A stretch of 64,000 nucleotides of DNA. Source: Prochlorothrix hollandica PCC 9006 = CALU 1027 (GTDB taxonomy: Bacteria; Cyanobacteriota; Cyanobacteriia; Prochlorotrichales; Prochlorotrichaceae). A program made the translations under genes and the position numbers. Shown one piece after another: positions 1 to 8,706 of this stretch; position 1 is the first letter of the stretch; each line of letters begins with the position of its first letter. The stretch lies in assembly GCF_000332315.1 (NCBI RefSeq), contig NZ_KB235944.1, positions 236,641 through 300,640 on the forward strand. Direction: 5' to 3'. The notes beneath the pieces were generated by a model. The model did not search any database. It was not told where the DNA came from and worked only from the letters and a program-made list of their open reading frames with translations.

Positions 1-135
1 GAAGAAAAAGCAAGGTTGTCTCTAAAAGTGAGGAAATGGTCGAACTGACCATGGCATTATTTGCGAAGTTTCACGTCAATGGCAGTATTGACTTGCTACG
101 CAACTGGCGACTCTCATTACTTACTTGAAACTCTC
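1..135 (+). mobile_element. IS1-family element, right end only
   Basis: This is the last part of an IS1-type element that enters from the left edge. The sequence matches almost base for base the ends of two further copies in this window (34421-35357 and 48264-49059). Codons 3-128 give the C-terminus of the InsB-type DDE transposase, ending with a TGA. The element ends in the right inverted repeat, whose complement starts GAGAGTTTCAA, the same as the left ends of the other copies. Seen directly; the family assignment rests on the complete copies. Confidence 0.85.
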
Positions 136-200
136 TGAAACCCTTGGTGTGGTGTGCGCCCTCCGGGCGCACACCACACAACCCATCTCGAACTGCTGTA
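136..200. repeat. Partial 103-bp TA-flanked palindromic element
   Basis: Contains the GTGTGGTGTGCGCCC palindrome core and the right end of the element seen whole at 3438-3540, 58419-58521 and 62692-62794. The left part is missing and IS1 sequence sits directly against it, so the IS1 copy or a rearrangement removed that half. Confidence 0.75.
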
Positions 201-412
201 TCTACACTCTAATTGAGATAAGCTGAAAATTTTTGTACTGATAAATAACCTGATTAATACTCTAAGTCGTGAAATTATCCATGATTTTATTTAAAGAATT
301 GTGTTCCATTCAGGGATTGTTTTGCAAACCTATCTCCTTGGTTTTAGCCTATACATTGGGGTTGTTATGATGGTCTCAATTCAACCAGGTTACTCTTGCT
401 AATTCGCTTGAT

Positions 413-964
413 GTGGACTTTGAAGATGATGAACAGCTATCAAGTATTCAGCCTACTACATGGTTAAACTTAGCTGAGAGACTTCTTGAGCTTCAGAAGG
501 CTGTTTATCTTGATTTTATTCCGGGTTCGTTGCCATTGCTACCATATGATCGGTTTGTACCTGAAGTAGAATCATCTGAAGTTAAGTTAGTTCTTGATCT
601 CAGTGATCGCTATGTTTATGTATATGTAAGTGATCAGCTTGTAGAACAATATAGAGTGGTAGTTGGTAAACCAGGATGGGATACACCCATAGGTGATTTC
701 TCTATCATTAAGTTACAGACTAACCCCACGTGGAGAAACCCATGGACACAAGAACTTGTCCCGTCTGGAGGTCTTAATCCTTTAGGTGTTGCCTGGATTA
801 GCTTTTGGTCAGATGGTTATACGGAGATTGGCTTCCATGGCACTCCATACCCAGAACTACTGGGTCAGGCCGTTTCTCATGGTTGTGTTCGGATGCATAA
901 CGATGATATTAGTGAGCTTTTTCAGAAAGTACAGTTGGGTACTCCTGTGCAAGTTATTCCGTAG
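413..964 (+). CDS. L,D-transpeptidase (YkuD domain), signal region interrupted
   Basis: A YkuD-family enzyme that would cross-link peptidoglycan stem peptides in the periplasm. The catalytic block is clear: HGTPYPELLG followed by SHGCVRMHNDD near residues 140-163, with the expected His and the SHGC nucleophile Cys. The reading frame from this GTG start continues upstream without a break to an ATG at 281, except for one TGA at 368-370. The upstream part encodes a hydrophobic stretch followed by LANS, which looks like a signal peptide. So either the gene has lost its export signal by a nonsense mutation, or the GTG start now gives an unexported protein. The stop codon TAG overlaps the TA/G junction of the small element at 964-1062. 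The domain call is firm; whether it functions is doubtful. Confidence 0.8.
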   Translation: MDFEDDEQLSSIQPTTWLNLAERLLELQKAVYLDFIPGSLPLLPYDRFVPEVESSEVKLVLDLSDRYVYVYVSDQLVEQYRVVVGKPGWDTPIGDFSIIKLQTNPTWRNPWTQELVPSGGLNPLGVAWISFWSDGYTEIGFHGTPYPELLGQAVSHGCVRMHNDDISELFQKVQLGTPVQVIP

Positions 965-1062
965 GGCACCTCGATTAATTGTGGCGGGCGGCGAAGCCGC
1001 TCGCCACAACCCTGATTCTTACGTTGGCACAGGGGCGAGAATTTGGATTTTTCGAGGTGCCC
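964..1062. repeat. MITE-like element with GGGCACCTCGA ends
   Basis: The outer ends GGGCACCTCGA and TCGAGGTGCCC are inverted repeats, with TA on each side (a possible TA target duplication). The interior carries a GGCGGGCGGCGAAGCCGC-type palindrome. Partial copies of the same end occur near 19243, 48206 and 63137. Confidence 0.7.
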
Positions 1063-1087
1063 TATCAGTAGAGATGCAAGGTAATGA

Positions 1088-1560
1088 TCAGCCAGTAAGA
1101 GAACGATTGTAGTGACGTAGGAAGTAGAGCAACGCTCCGAGGTGGTTGTCCAGCTTTTTCGAGAACGACAACGCCTTCCTGACCAAACGAGATACTCTCT
1201 CACGCAAGGTGTTTTTCAAGTGTTCGATGTGGTTGGTCTGACCACTCTCTTTGCCCACCGCTCGATGCCTGTTCTTCGGCAGCACGCAGCCATACGCATC
1301 CCAATAAGTAGGTCAGGATAATTAATCCGAGGTAGAGATGACGGCAGAGTAAGGGTTACAGCCGTTTTCAACCCTGTTTATTTTCCTCCATCTACTTAGT
1401 CGGTGTAACAGACCGCACACTCTCGATACACTCCTGGCAGCGACTCCCACAACTGCTGCACCGTTGCTTGGCTACGGTCTCCCAGAGCAAATCCCACCAC
1501 CTTGCGGGTCTCGCGATCCATGGCTAACCAGACCCACTGCTTGTTCTCTTTCCTGCCCAC
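1088..1560 (-). pseudogene. IS1-family InsB transposase remnant
   Basis: Two in-frame pieces of an IS1-type DDE transposase, read on the minus strand. The 5' piece gives VGRKENKQWVWLAMDRETRK... up to VCYTD followed by a TAA. The 3' piece gives YWDAYGCVLPKNRHRAVGKE... to the end, including the conserved GQTNHIEHLKNTLR block. About 75 bp of unrelated sequence separates the two, so the gene is dead. It differs in sequence from the IS1 copies at 1, 34421 and 48264, so a second IS1 lineage has been here. The zinc-ribbon (InsA) half is missing. Confidence 0.75.
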
Positions 1561-1568
1561 AGACTAAC

Positions 1569-1671
1569 TACAGCAACCCTAAATCAGTTGTAAGAATCTC
1601 GATAGCTGAAACCCCTTGTGTGGTGTGCGCCCTCCGGGCGCACACCACACGACCCATTTAGGACTACTGCA
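1569..1671. repeat. 103-bp TA-flanked palindromic element
   Basis: Starts TACAGCAACCCTAAATC, contains the GTGTGGTGTGC palindrome core, and ends near GGACTACTGCA. The right end has diverged from the consensus TACAGCAGTCCTAAAT. The following stretch to 1914 shows no gene that I can support. Confidence 0.75.
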
Positions 1672-1914
1672 TTGTACTCTATCGTTGTTTCTCTTTCCCC
1701 TTTTTTCGACCTTTGCCTCAGGACTACGACCTCCCTTCGGCTTGTGCCTCTCAACGCAAACACAAACCGCTGGAAACTCACATTGAGTTCTCTAAGGTGC
1801 TTGTCTTGCCTCCCTCTCCTCAACCTGCCTGACTTCCTGGAAAGCCTTCACTCACACAATTTTACGACTTTTCGGTACTACTAAGCCCATTACTCTTTAG
1901 GAGTGCAGTAATGT

Positions 1915-2850
1915 CTAGGCACGATCGTGCCCTATTGTCCCTGATCGATCAGGGGCTAGTGGCCGATAGGAGTCGATGGGAGTCGATAGGAGTCGATCGA
2001 TCAGGGCATTGGCTTGGGATTCATAGCTGCCGCCGAAGAGATTGAAGTGATTGAGGATGTGGTAGAGGTTGTAGAGGGGTTTGCGGCGATCGTAGCCCGA
2101 ATCCAAAGGCCACTCTGCCCGATAGCCCCCATAGAAAGCCGCCGAAAAGCCCCCAAACAGTTCCGTCATGGCCAGATCCACTTCCCGATCGCCGTAATAG
2201 ACCGCCGGATCAAAAATCACCGGTGCCCCCGATCGCAGCACCGCCCCATTGCCCCCCCACAGATCCCCATGGACCAGGCTGGCTTGGGGGTGGTGGTCGG
2301 CTAATAACTGGGGGATGCGATCCAGCAACCGGGACCCCTGGGGGAAATGCCCCCCCTGCCGTCGCCCCAGCTTGAGTTGATAGCCAATGCGCTGTTCAGC
2401 CCAGAACTCAGCCCAATCAGCGGTCCAGGGGTTGAGTTGGGGGGTGGAGCCGATGGTATTGTTGCGATCCCAGCCGAAGCCTTGGCCACTGACGGCCCTG
2501 CGGTGCAATTGGGCCAACTGTCGCCCCAGGGTTGCCGCCGCTGGGCCACTGCTCCCCCCCAGATCCAGCCATTCCAGCACGAGATAGGCCGCTTGATCCG
2601 TGCTACCCCAACAGATGGGGGTGGGCACCGTCACCGCTTGGGCGGCTTGGATCTGTTGTAACCCCAGGGCTTCGGCGGCGAACATCTCCGCCAGACCGGG
2701 GTTATTGAGTTTGGCGAAGTAGTTGCGGCCTTGGCTGTCCTGGAGGTGGTAGCCCCTATTAATGCAACCGCCGCTGACGGATCGGGGGGATTGCAGGTCA
2801 AAGGGTTGCTGGGTGGCGTGGCGAATGTGTTGGGCAATGGGTTCCCACAT
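1915..2850 (-). CDS. Fructosamine kinase-family protein
   Basis: A small-molecule kinase of the fructosamine/ketosamine-3-kinase family (aminoglycoside-phosphotransferase-like fold). These enzymes phosphorylate Amadori products on glycated amines, which destabilises the adduct. Family marks: the N-terminal glycine-rich segment VSGGCINRGYHL, the FAKLN lysine segment, the catalytic loop VHGDLWGGN, and the IFDPAVYYGDREVDLAM metal-binding block near the C-terminus. I chose the ATG at 2850 (MWEPIAQHI), which gives about 311 residues, close to the usual family length; the longer frame from 2913 adds low-quality residues. It stands alone, with debris on both sides. Confidence 0.85.
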   Translation of the reverse strand: MWEPIAQHIRHATQQPFDLQSPRSVSGGCINRGYHLQDSQGRNYFAKLNNPGLAEMFAAEALGLQQIQAAQAVTVPTPICWGSTDQAAYLVLEWLDLGGSSGPAAATLGRQLAQLHRRAVSGQGFGWDRNNTIGSTPQLNPWTADWAEFWAEQRIGYQLKLGRRQGGHFPQGSRLLDRIPQLLADHHPQASLVHGDLWGGNGAVLRSGAPVIFDPAVYYGDREVDLAMTELFGGFSAAFYGGYRAEWPLDSGYDRRKPLYNLYHILNHFNLFGGSYESQANALIDRLLSTPIDSYRPLAPDRSGTIGHDRA

Positions 2851-2904
2851 GGCGGTTCGGTGAATGGGTTGGGCACAGAGTTTAGGCACAGAGTTTAGGC
2901 ACAG

Positions 2905-2975
2905 TAGGGGCAATCCCCCCGTGGTTGCCCCGGTTGTTGACCACCAAGAGGGTCGGCACGGGGGCGAGAACCCTT
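2905..2975. repeat. Dispersed repeat, GGGGCAATCCCCCCGTGG type
   Basis: The same GGGGCAATCCCCCCGTGG ... GAGGGTCGGCACGGGGGC ... GAACCCT block occurs near 48030-48105 and 50927-51000. It is a palindromic, non-coding repeat. In the other two places it has replaced the middle of a coiled-coil gene. Confidence 0.6.
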
Positions 2976-3220
2976 GGGGGTTCTGATCAGGGATGGGGGA
3001 CTAAGACCATAAGAATCTCAACGATCTGCTGCAAAAGCCAGGGCGATCGCCCATCCTTAAACGGTTGGATTGGCAAGGATGAGGGTTACAACGATCGAGA
3101 TCCCAACGGTTAGGTTCGCCATCTGAGGGCAGGAATCTAGGGACTGTGGCCCGCTGTGTCCTGGTCGCTTGCTTGGTTCTGTGCTGTGGGACTTGCTCCC
3201 AGCCCCTCACCCTCAATCCC

Positions 3221-3684
3221 TCTTCCAGTGTGATCCTGGAGGGCTGGGCGGCTTCGGGCAAGGGAGCCTTAATGAAAAAGGTGGTGAAGTACATGGATCC
3301 CCGTGGGTTTCAGGTGCATTCCATGGGACCCGCCAACCCGGAAGAGCGATCCTATCCGTTTTTGTGGCGATTCTGGCAAAAAATGCCCCCTAAAGGTAAC
3401 ATCAACATTTTGTACCACAGTTGGTATACCCGCGTTCTACAGCAGTCCTAAATGGGTCGTGTGGTGTGCCCCCGGAGGGGGCACACCACACCAAGGGTTT
3501 CAGCCGTCGAGATCCTTACAACTGATTTAGGGTTGCTGTAGAGGATCGTCTCTTTCAACGCACCCATACGCCCCTAGCCCCCTGGACTTTAATCCCAGCC
3601 GATGATAAATACTATGCCCGTGTTAAGGTATTGCAGTCTGTGATCCAGGCCATCGCTACGGCCCTCAAATCTGGGTCTAAATAG
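3221..3684 (+). pseudogene. Polyphosphate kinase 2 (PPK2) family gene, broken
   Basis: PPK2 enzymes transfer phosphate between polyphosphate and nucleotides. The 5' piece holds the Walker A region VILEGWAASGKGAL, then DPRGFQVHSMGP, PEERSYPFLWRFW and SWYTRVL. The 3' piece after the small element at 3438-3540 gives RTHTPLAPWTLIPADDKYYA and VKVLQSVI, the normal PPK2 C-terminus. Removing the element and one TA joins RVL to EDRLFQR in frame. About 70-80 residues normally present between these blocks are still absent, including the second phosphate-binding region. So two events are needed: an internal deletion and an element insertion. The N-terminal part before 3221 is not readable as PPK2 either. 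Non-functional with high confidence. Confidence 0.8.
3438..3540. repeat. 103-bp TA-flanked palindromic element, inside PPK2
   Basis: Complete copy: TACAGCAGTCCTAAATGGG at the left, GATTTAGGGTTGCTGTA at the right, palindromic centre GTGTGGTGTGCCCCCGG. The TA at both ends fits a TA target duplication, as in Tc1/mariner/IS630-type elements (inference). It has no coding capacity. Confidence 0.85.
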
Positions 3685-3792
3685 CCTTGCCCCCAGGGTG
3701 TTTTCAGCCTTCGCCCCTTGCATCGTTTACGAGTCCCATGCCTGTTTGCAGCCCCTGCCCCGTTCCCCGTCTTATTGTGAGGAGTAACAGCC

Positions 3793-4881
3793 ATGTTTGA
3801 ACTACTGACTCAGGTTCTCTTGTGGCTGTTGATCTTTGTGATCCTCCGCTACCTCCTCAGTCAATTCATTAAGGTTCAGTTTTATACCACCCTAGGGTTT
3901 TTAGCCTTTCTAACCCTGATTGTGCTGGCCTTTTTCGACTCGGATCAAAGCATTGTCTCAGAAGCCTGGAGTATCCTCTCTTTGCCCTTCAGTCCCCTGG
4001 GCTTAGCCATTATCTTCCTGCTGAGTTTGGTGTCTTGGGCCGATGCCTTTAAGCCGGATAAACTGGGGGAAACAGCCCAAAACCGCACCTTGTGGGCTTT
4101 GGTGTTGTTGTGGGTCTGTAGCGCACCGGCCACGGCCCAAAATTTGAGTTTGGAGTTTGAGTCGAATTTGTCGGATGTGGTGGCGGGGTCTGACATTGCC
4201 CCGGCGACGGTGTTGGTGGTGTTGGCCCAGGGAACCACCCAACCGGGTTTGCCCCCCCGCACCCAAATTGAATTGACGGATTCCGGCGATCGCCTGCGGG
4301 CTGCGGCCAATATTTACCGACAACGGGCAGGGACTATGCAGCGGCTGATTATTTGTGCGGCGGAACGGCCTAATTTGAATTTGGCGGATGATGCCCCCAC
4401 GGGTGAGGGTGAGGTCGATCGGGTCACCAATGACGATCTCAAGGAAACGCGGGCGGTGCGACAAGTGCTCCAGGATTTTGGGGTTCCGGCCAGTGCCATT
4501 CTGGTGGGGGAAAGCAGTGATCAGGCTAGGGGTGTGCAGGAAAGTGCAGAATCTGTGAAGCGGCTGTTATCCAACGAAGACAATGGCCTGCGGGGTACCC
4601 AATCCCTGGTTTTAGTAACGTCTGCCCTGGAAATGCCCAGGGCGATGGCCACCTTTGAACGCAAGTTGGAGAATGTGGCTGAGGTTAATGGGGGCGATGG
4701 GGTGACCATTGTGCCGCGCCCCACGGATTTTGTGACGGTTCAAGATAACCGTTTTAACCTCACCACCCGTTATCCCTATGATCTGATGCCCAATGCCGAT
4801 GCGCTGGCCATCACCAGCCGGTTAATCCAGGAGCAACTCGTTTCGGTCTACTACTTCCTCCGGGGTTGGCTGGCCACTTAG
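3793..4881 (+). CDS. YdcF/ElyC-like (DUF218) membrane protein
   Basis: The first 120 residues hold about four hydrophobic segments (near 5-23, 32-50, 62-80 and 103-115). The rest is a soluble domain with DUF218 marks: the strand VLVVLAQG (normally a glycine-rich loop), DRLRAAANIYR, an ETRAV...FGVPASAI segment, EAMS-like GESSDQARG, and LVTSALEMPRAMATFERK. Members of this family (SanA, ElyC, YdcF) act in envelope integrity; the substrate is not established. The canonical GGG after the first strand is here QGT, so activity is uncertain. Start at ATG 3793, 12 bp after a GAGGAG ribosome site. Confidence 0.75.
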   Translation: MFELLTQVLLWLLIFVILRYLLSQFIKVQFYTTLGFLAFLTLIVLAFFDSDQSIVSEAWSILSLPFSPLGLAIIFLLSLVSWADAFKPDKLGETAQNRTLWALVLLWVCSAPATAQNLSLEFESNLSDVVAGSDIAPATVLVVLAQGTTQPGLPPRTQIELTDSGDRLRAAANIYRQRAGTMQRLIICAAERPNLNLADDAPTGEGEVDRVTNDDLKETRAVRQVLQDFGVPASAILVGESSDQARGVQESAESVKRLLSNEDNGLRGTQSLVLVTSALEMPRAMATFERKLENVAEVNGGDGVTIVPRPTDFVTVQDNRFNLTTRYPYDLMPNADALAITSRLIQEQLVSVYYFLRGWLAT

Positions 4882-4885
4882 TTGA

Positions 4886-5270
4886 TAGCAGCGACTTCAG
4901 TCGCTCAGGTTTATAGCTTCCTGGAGGGGAACGACGGGAACGACTGAAGTCGTTATTACGAACGGGGGGCAGCGACTTCAGTCGCTCAGGTTTGTAGTAG
5001 CGACTTCAGTCGCTCAGGTTTGTAGTAGCGACTTCAGTCGCTCAGGTTTGTAGTAGCGACTTCAGTCGCTCAGGTTTGTAGATTTCTGGAGGGGAACGAC
5101 TGAAGTCGTTATTACGAATGGGGGGCAACGGCTGAAGTCGATGGTTTGTAGTAGCGACTTCAGTCGCTCAGGTTTGTAGATTTCTGGAGGGGAACGACTG
5201 AAGTCGTTATTACGAACGGGGGGCAGCGACTTCAGTCGCTCAGGTTTGTAGTAGCGACTTTAGTCGCTAT
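4886..5270. repeat. Array of palindromic repeats, AGCGACTTCAGTCGCT and AACGACTGAAGTCGTT
   Basis: Eight copies of AGCGACTTCAGTCGCT (the last with a T change), four of them in direct tandem with a 28-bp period (unit AGCGACTTCAGTCGCT plus CAGGTTTGTAGT). Three copies of the related palindrome AACGACTGAAGTCGTT are followed by ATTACGAA and a G-run. Both motifs form 7-8 bp hairpins. The array fills the gap between a plus-strand and a minus-strand gene. It is not a CRISPR: the spacers are the same short sequence each time. It could act as a bidirectional transcription end. Confidence 0.85.
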
Positions 5271-5323
5271 GAGAATCTGGAGATTTGAAGTCTGGGGAAT
5301 ATTACGATCGGTGGCAAAAAAAC

Positions 5324-6217
5324 CTAGGGGGGAGAGTCTAGGGAAGCCTGATCGCTGTGGTCTGAACTGGGGGAATCATCACGGTTCAGGGCGATTTTCT
5401 CTAGTTCTGCCCGTTGTAGGGCTTCCGGTAAGGGCTGAAGGGCTGGCTCTAGGGGTTGCTCTGGGGGTTGCTCTGGGGGTTGGGCCAGGGGTTGGCTCAG
5501 TTTTTGGAGTTCTGGGTCCGTGGGTTCTGGATCGGTTGCGATCGGTTCAGCCTCGATCGCGGTGGGCACTGGGTCGGAGCTTCCCAGATCCAAGGGAACC
5601 TCAAGGGCTGGGGACTCAGCCACGGGTTCAGCTACAGGCTCTGGTATTGCTTCAGCCACGGGTTCAGCTACGGGTTCTGGTATTACTTCAGCAATAGGTT
5701 CTGCAATAGCTTCTGCAACAGGTTCCGCCACGGGTTCCAGTATTACGTCAGCTACGGGTTCTGGTATTACTTCAGCAATAGGTTCTGGTATTACTTCGGC
5801 CACGGGTTCAGCAACAGGTTCCGCCACGGGTTCTGGTATTACGTCAGCAATAGGTTCCGCCACGGGTTCTGGTATTGCTTCAGCCAGGGGTTCCGCCACG
5901 GGTTCTGGTATTGCTTCAGCAATAGGTTCCGCCACGGGTTCCGGGACGACTTCAGCCACGGGTTCGGCCACGGTGTCCAGCACTGCCGCCACGATCGCGT
6001 CCCCATCCACCATCGCCTCGATCCTCTCCGCCACCCTAGGGGTAAACCAAAGGGCTTCGCCCTCGGCGATCTTGCGTTTTTTCCAGTTCGCAATCCGTTC
6101 TTTGGCCTTGGGGTGCAAGGTATCGGCCAGATAGGCGGCAGTTAAGGTGGTTAGGCCCGCGATCGCCACCAAGTCAAAAGTGCCCGATAGGATAGCTTGG
6201 ACTGCGTAATAATTCAT
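5324..6217 (-). CDS. Membrane-anchored protein with long AEPV/PEPV repeat
   Basis: Function not recognised. From the ATG at 6217 (MNYYAVQAIL) the protein has one or two hydrophobic segments in residues 5-35, a short basic stretch (HPKAKERIANWKKRK), then about 130 residues built from PEPVAEPVAE-type units in which position four is V, I or L. The tail is proline/glutamine-rich (QPPEQPPEQPLEP). Such repeats form stiff, acidic extended rods, so this may span the periplasm or bind a partner; that is inference. A longer frame from 6322 exists but starts in poor sequence. Strong strand bias of the repeat produces open frames on the opposite strand that are not genes. Confidence 0.65.
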   Translation of the reverse strand: MNYYAVQAILSGTFDLVAIAGLTTLTAAYLADTLHPKAKERIANWKKRKIAEGEALWFTPRVAERIEAMVDGDAIVAAVLDTVAEPVAEVVPEPVAEPIAEAIPEPVAEPLAEAIPEPVAEPIADVIPEPVAEPVAEPVAEVIPEPIAEVIPEPVADVILEPVAEPVAEAIAEPIAEVIPEPVAEPVAEAIPEPVAEPVAESPALEVPLDLGSSDPVPTAIEAEPIATDPEPTDPELQKLSQPLAQPPEQPPEQPLEPALQPLPEALQRAELEKIALNRDDSPSSDHSDQASLDSPP

Positions 6218-6340
6218 TGAAACTATGCTCCCGTGCAGCGTTCCGAGGGATGGTGTTAAAAACGATACTTTGAGAGTGATTTTAGATTTGAGAGCGTCCC
6301 TAACACAATGCCCCCTGGCCAAATCGTCCCTAAATCGTCC

Positions 6341-8029
6341 CTAAGTCGTAAAGGCTTGGCCCAGATCCAGGGACGATGGTCGGGGTGGATTGCCGGGATC
6401 CAGAGTTGCCTGTTGCGCCAAGACCCCCAGGGCCAGATCCTGAGCCTCTGGCATTTGGCCATAGCAAAAGACCCCCGGCACCGTGGGGGGCAATAACTCC
6501 CGCCACTGTTCCCAGGCGTAGGGACTGCCATAGACCACCAGACCCCGCAAACACTGGTGTCGGATCAGGGCTTCTAGCCAGCGCTGTACCCGTTGGCTGG
6601 CGGCGGCACTGCCCCGGAAGGGGTTGCCTCGGATGAACAGTTGCAACAGGGTGGGATGGCGCAGATCCGGCTCCCCAGGGGTTTGGCCATCGATCCATTG
6701 GGTGTGATAGCCCCAAGCGTGGGGCAGGGCAATGGCCGGGGTCTGCATCCCCAAAAAGGGAGCCAACAGCAGGTTATCCACCCAAATTAAGTTAACGGCA
6801 TCAGCAGCCCCAGCGGGGTTGACTGGGGTTATGGTGCCAGGGCAGGGGTGAACTTGGAGGGAGTCCTGGAGAATGCTGCGGCAGAGGGGCAGGGCCGTGG
6901 CAGGGTTCACCTGTTCCAGTTGCAGAGCGGGGGAGGCTTCCCAGTCCCAACTGTGGCAGACCGTGGTGGCTTCCACGGGGGAACAGACCGCCAGCTTGGC
7001 CCGCCAGAGGCGCTCTAAGGATTGGTGGAGCCGCTGTTCACTGAGGCGACCCTGCTCCACGGCGGCGACAATGGCGGCGATCGCCTTGGGGGGATTGACC
7101 GGCATCAAGACCACATCGGCTCCCGCCTCCAAGGCCCGCACCGGTGCCTCCTCCGCCCCATAGTGTTGGGTAATGGCCTGCATCATCAGGGCATCGGTGA
7201 CAATGATGCCGTCAAAGCCCCAGTCCTGGCGCAAGATTTGGGTCAGCACCGCCGGGGACAGGGTGGCGGGATCCTGGGGATCGAGGCTGGGCACCCGCAG
7301 ATGGGCCGTCATGATACTGGACACTCCGGCGGCGATCGCGGCCCGGAAAGGCACCCATTCCAGGGCTTCCAGGCGATCGCGGCCCTGGGGCAACTGGGGC
7401 AATTCCAAATGGGAATCCATGGCCGTATCCCCATGGCCGGGGAAATGTTTGGCGGTGGTCAACACCCCCTGGCCTTGGGTTCCTGCGATAAAGGCCGCCA
7501 CTAAAGCCGCCACGGTGTCCGGGGTTTCCCCAAAGGCCCGCACATTGATCACGGGGTTGAGGGGGTTATTGTTGACATCAGCCACGGGGGCCAAGACCCA
7601 GTTCAACCCCAGGGCCACGGCTTCCTGGGCGGTGAGACGACCAAAGCGGCGGGCATAGTCCAGGGCTTGGGGTAAGTTGTGGCGGGCGATCGCCCCCAAG
7701 GCCAAGGGAGGCGGCATCCAGGTGGCCCCGGCAAAGCGTTGCCCCACCCCTTCCTCAATGTCAGCGGCCACCAGCAGGGGTACCTCGGCCCACTCCTGCA
7801 ACTGCTGGGTGCGCAGGGCCAACTCCGGCCCACTGCCCCCCAACAAAATCACCCCTCCCACCCCCAACTCTTCAATCCAAGGCCGTAGGGTGGCGGCGGG
7901 GGGTTCCCATTGGGGATAGGGAATTTGGGAGTCGAACCAATGGCCCGAAGCCCGCACCACCACTAATTGAGCCACCTGCTGGGCTAGGCTGAGGCTGTTC
8001 CAATCCGGTAACACGGGCTTCCAAACCAT
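6341..8029 (-). CDS. Glycoside hydrolase family 3 protein (NagZ-like beta-N-acetylhexosaminidase)
   Basis: Family 3 glycosidase of the NagZ type, which removes N-acetylglucosamine from muropeptides in peptidoglycan recycling. The signature KHFPGHGDTAMDSH is present near residue 193, followed by IMTAHLRVP and GFDGIIVTDALMMQAI, which carries the catalytic Asp. Residues 1-350 form the catalytic barrel. The extra 200 residues at the C-terminus match the second domain often found in cyanobacterial members. It lies 6 bp downstream of rbfA on the same strand, so they probably share a transcript. Confidence 0.88.
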   Translation of the reverse strand: MVWKPVLPDWNSLSLAQQVAQLVVVRASGHWFDSQIPYPQWEPPAATLRPWIEELGVGGVILLGGSGPELALRTQQLQEWAEVPLLVAADIEEGVGQRFAGATWMPPPLALGAIARHNLPQALDYARRFGRLTAQEAVALGLNWVLAPVADVNNNPLNPVINVRAFGETPDTVAALVAAFIAGTQGQGVLTTAKHFPGHGDTAMDSHLELPQLPQGRDRLEALEWVPFRAAIAAGVSSIMTAHLRVPSLDPQDPATLSPAVLTQILRQDWGFDGIIVTDALMMQAITQHYGAEEAPVRALEAGADVVLMPVNPPKAIAAIVAAVEQGRLSEQRLHQSLERLWRAKLAVCSPVEATTVCHSWDWEASPALQLEQVNPATALPLCRSILQDSLQVHPCPGTITPVNPAGAADAVNLIWVDNLLLAPFLGMQTPAIALPHAWGYHTQWIDGQTPGEPDLRHPTLLQLFIRGNPFRGSAAASQRVQRWLEALIRHQCLRGLVVYGSPYAWEQWRELLPPTVPGVFCYGQMPEAQDLALGVLAQQATLDPGNPPRPSSLDLGQAFTT

Positions 8030-8035
8030 GGGGTA

Positions 8036-8458
8036 TTAATCCTGCTCATCATCCCCGTCCGTCTCCTCGTCCCCGTCGGCGCTGGGGGGAGTGGCGGTGG
8101 CTTGGCGTTTTTGGCTCAGTTGGTTAATCAACGACAACACCCGACTGCCCCGCTCAATGCCCTCGTCTTCCACAAACGCAACCTCTGGGGTACGTCGCAG
8201 CCGCATCCGGTGCCCCAGCTCGCTGCGCACATAGTGGGTGGCGGATTGCAGCCCGTCCATGGTGATGGCTTTGGCTTCATCGTTGCCATAGATGCTGACA
8301 AAGATTTTGGCGTGTTGTAAGTCCCCCGACACCTCCACATCGGTGACACTGACCATGCCCATGCCCACGCGATCGTCCTTGATCCCGGACATTAGCATTT
8401 GGCTCACTTCCCGTTTAATTAATGATGCGACGCGAGACACGCGACGGTTAGTAGCCAT
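8036..8458 (-). CDS. rbfA: Ribosome-binding factor A
   Basis: RbfA assists late 30S subunit maturation by binding near the 5' end of 16S rRNA. Marks: [35 protein letters not shown] and the [18 protein letters not shown] block with the KH-like fold; the tail is acidic ([13 protein letters not shown]), as in many cyanobacterial copies. It is 140 residues, of usual length. The family 3 glycosidase follows 6 bp downstream on the minus strand. Confidence 0.92.
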   Translation of the reverse strand: MATNRRVSRVASLIKREVSQMLMSGIKDDRVGMGMVSVTDVEVSGDLQHAKIFVSIYGNDEAKAITMDGLQSATHYVRSELGHRMRLRRTPEVAFVEDEGIERGSRVLSLINQLSQKRQATATPPSADGDEETDGDDEQD

Positions 8459-8706
8459 AGGACTGCCTCTTTAAACAACAATGGGGAACGAGACCTGTGG
8501 AGTTTAGGGGATCTCAGAGGAACAGGGAACCCAAGAAGACCAGGGAACCCAACAAAAACTGCGGTCTAACTGCGGTTGATTGCAGCAGGGTATCAAGACA
8601 CTCTCCCCAGCCTTGTCCCCTGAGGTCTCCATGGCCCTCTCCCCTGACTAGCAGAGATTGCAGGCGAAGGCCAACACCGTTCTAGCCGTGCCAGCCCGAC
8701 CCTTCA

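Noticed and set aside
1584-1884. Small frames in both directions after the IS1 remnant
   Set aside because: They run through the 103-bp element and show no conserved pattern.
4886-5270. CRISPR-like regular repeats
   Set aside because: Spacers are the same short sequence and the repeats are palindromes; no cas genes are near.
5456-6145. Open frames on the plus strand opposite the AEPV protein (Gly/Phe/Tyr-rich and Ser/Ala/Thr-Gly-rich)
   Set aside because: They are by-products of the repeat on the other strand; the minus-strand frame has a membrane anchor and a sensible start.
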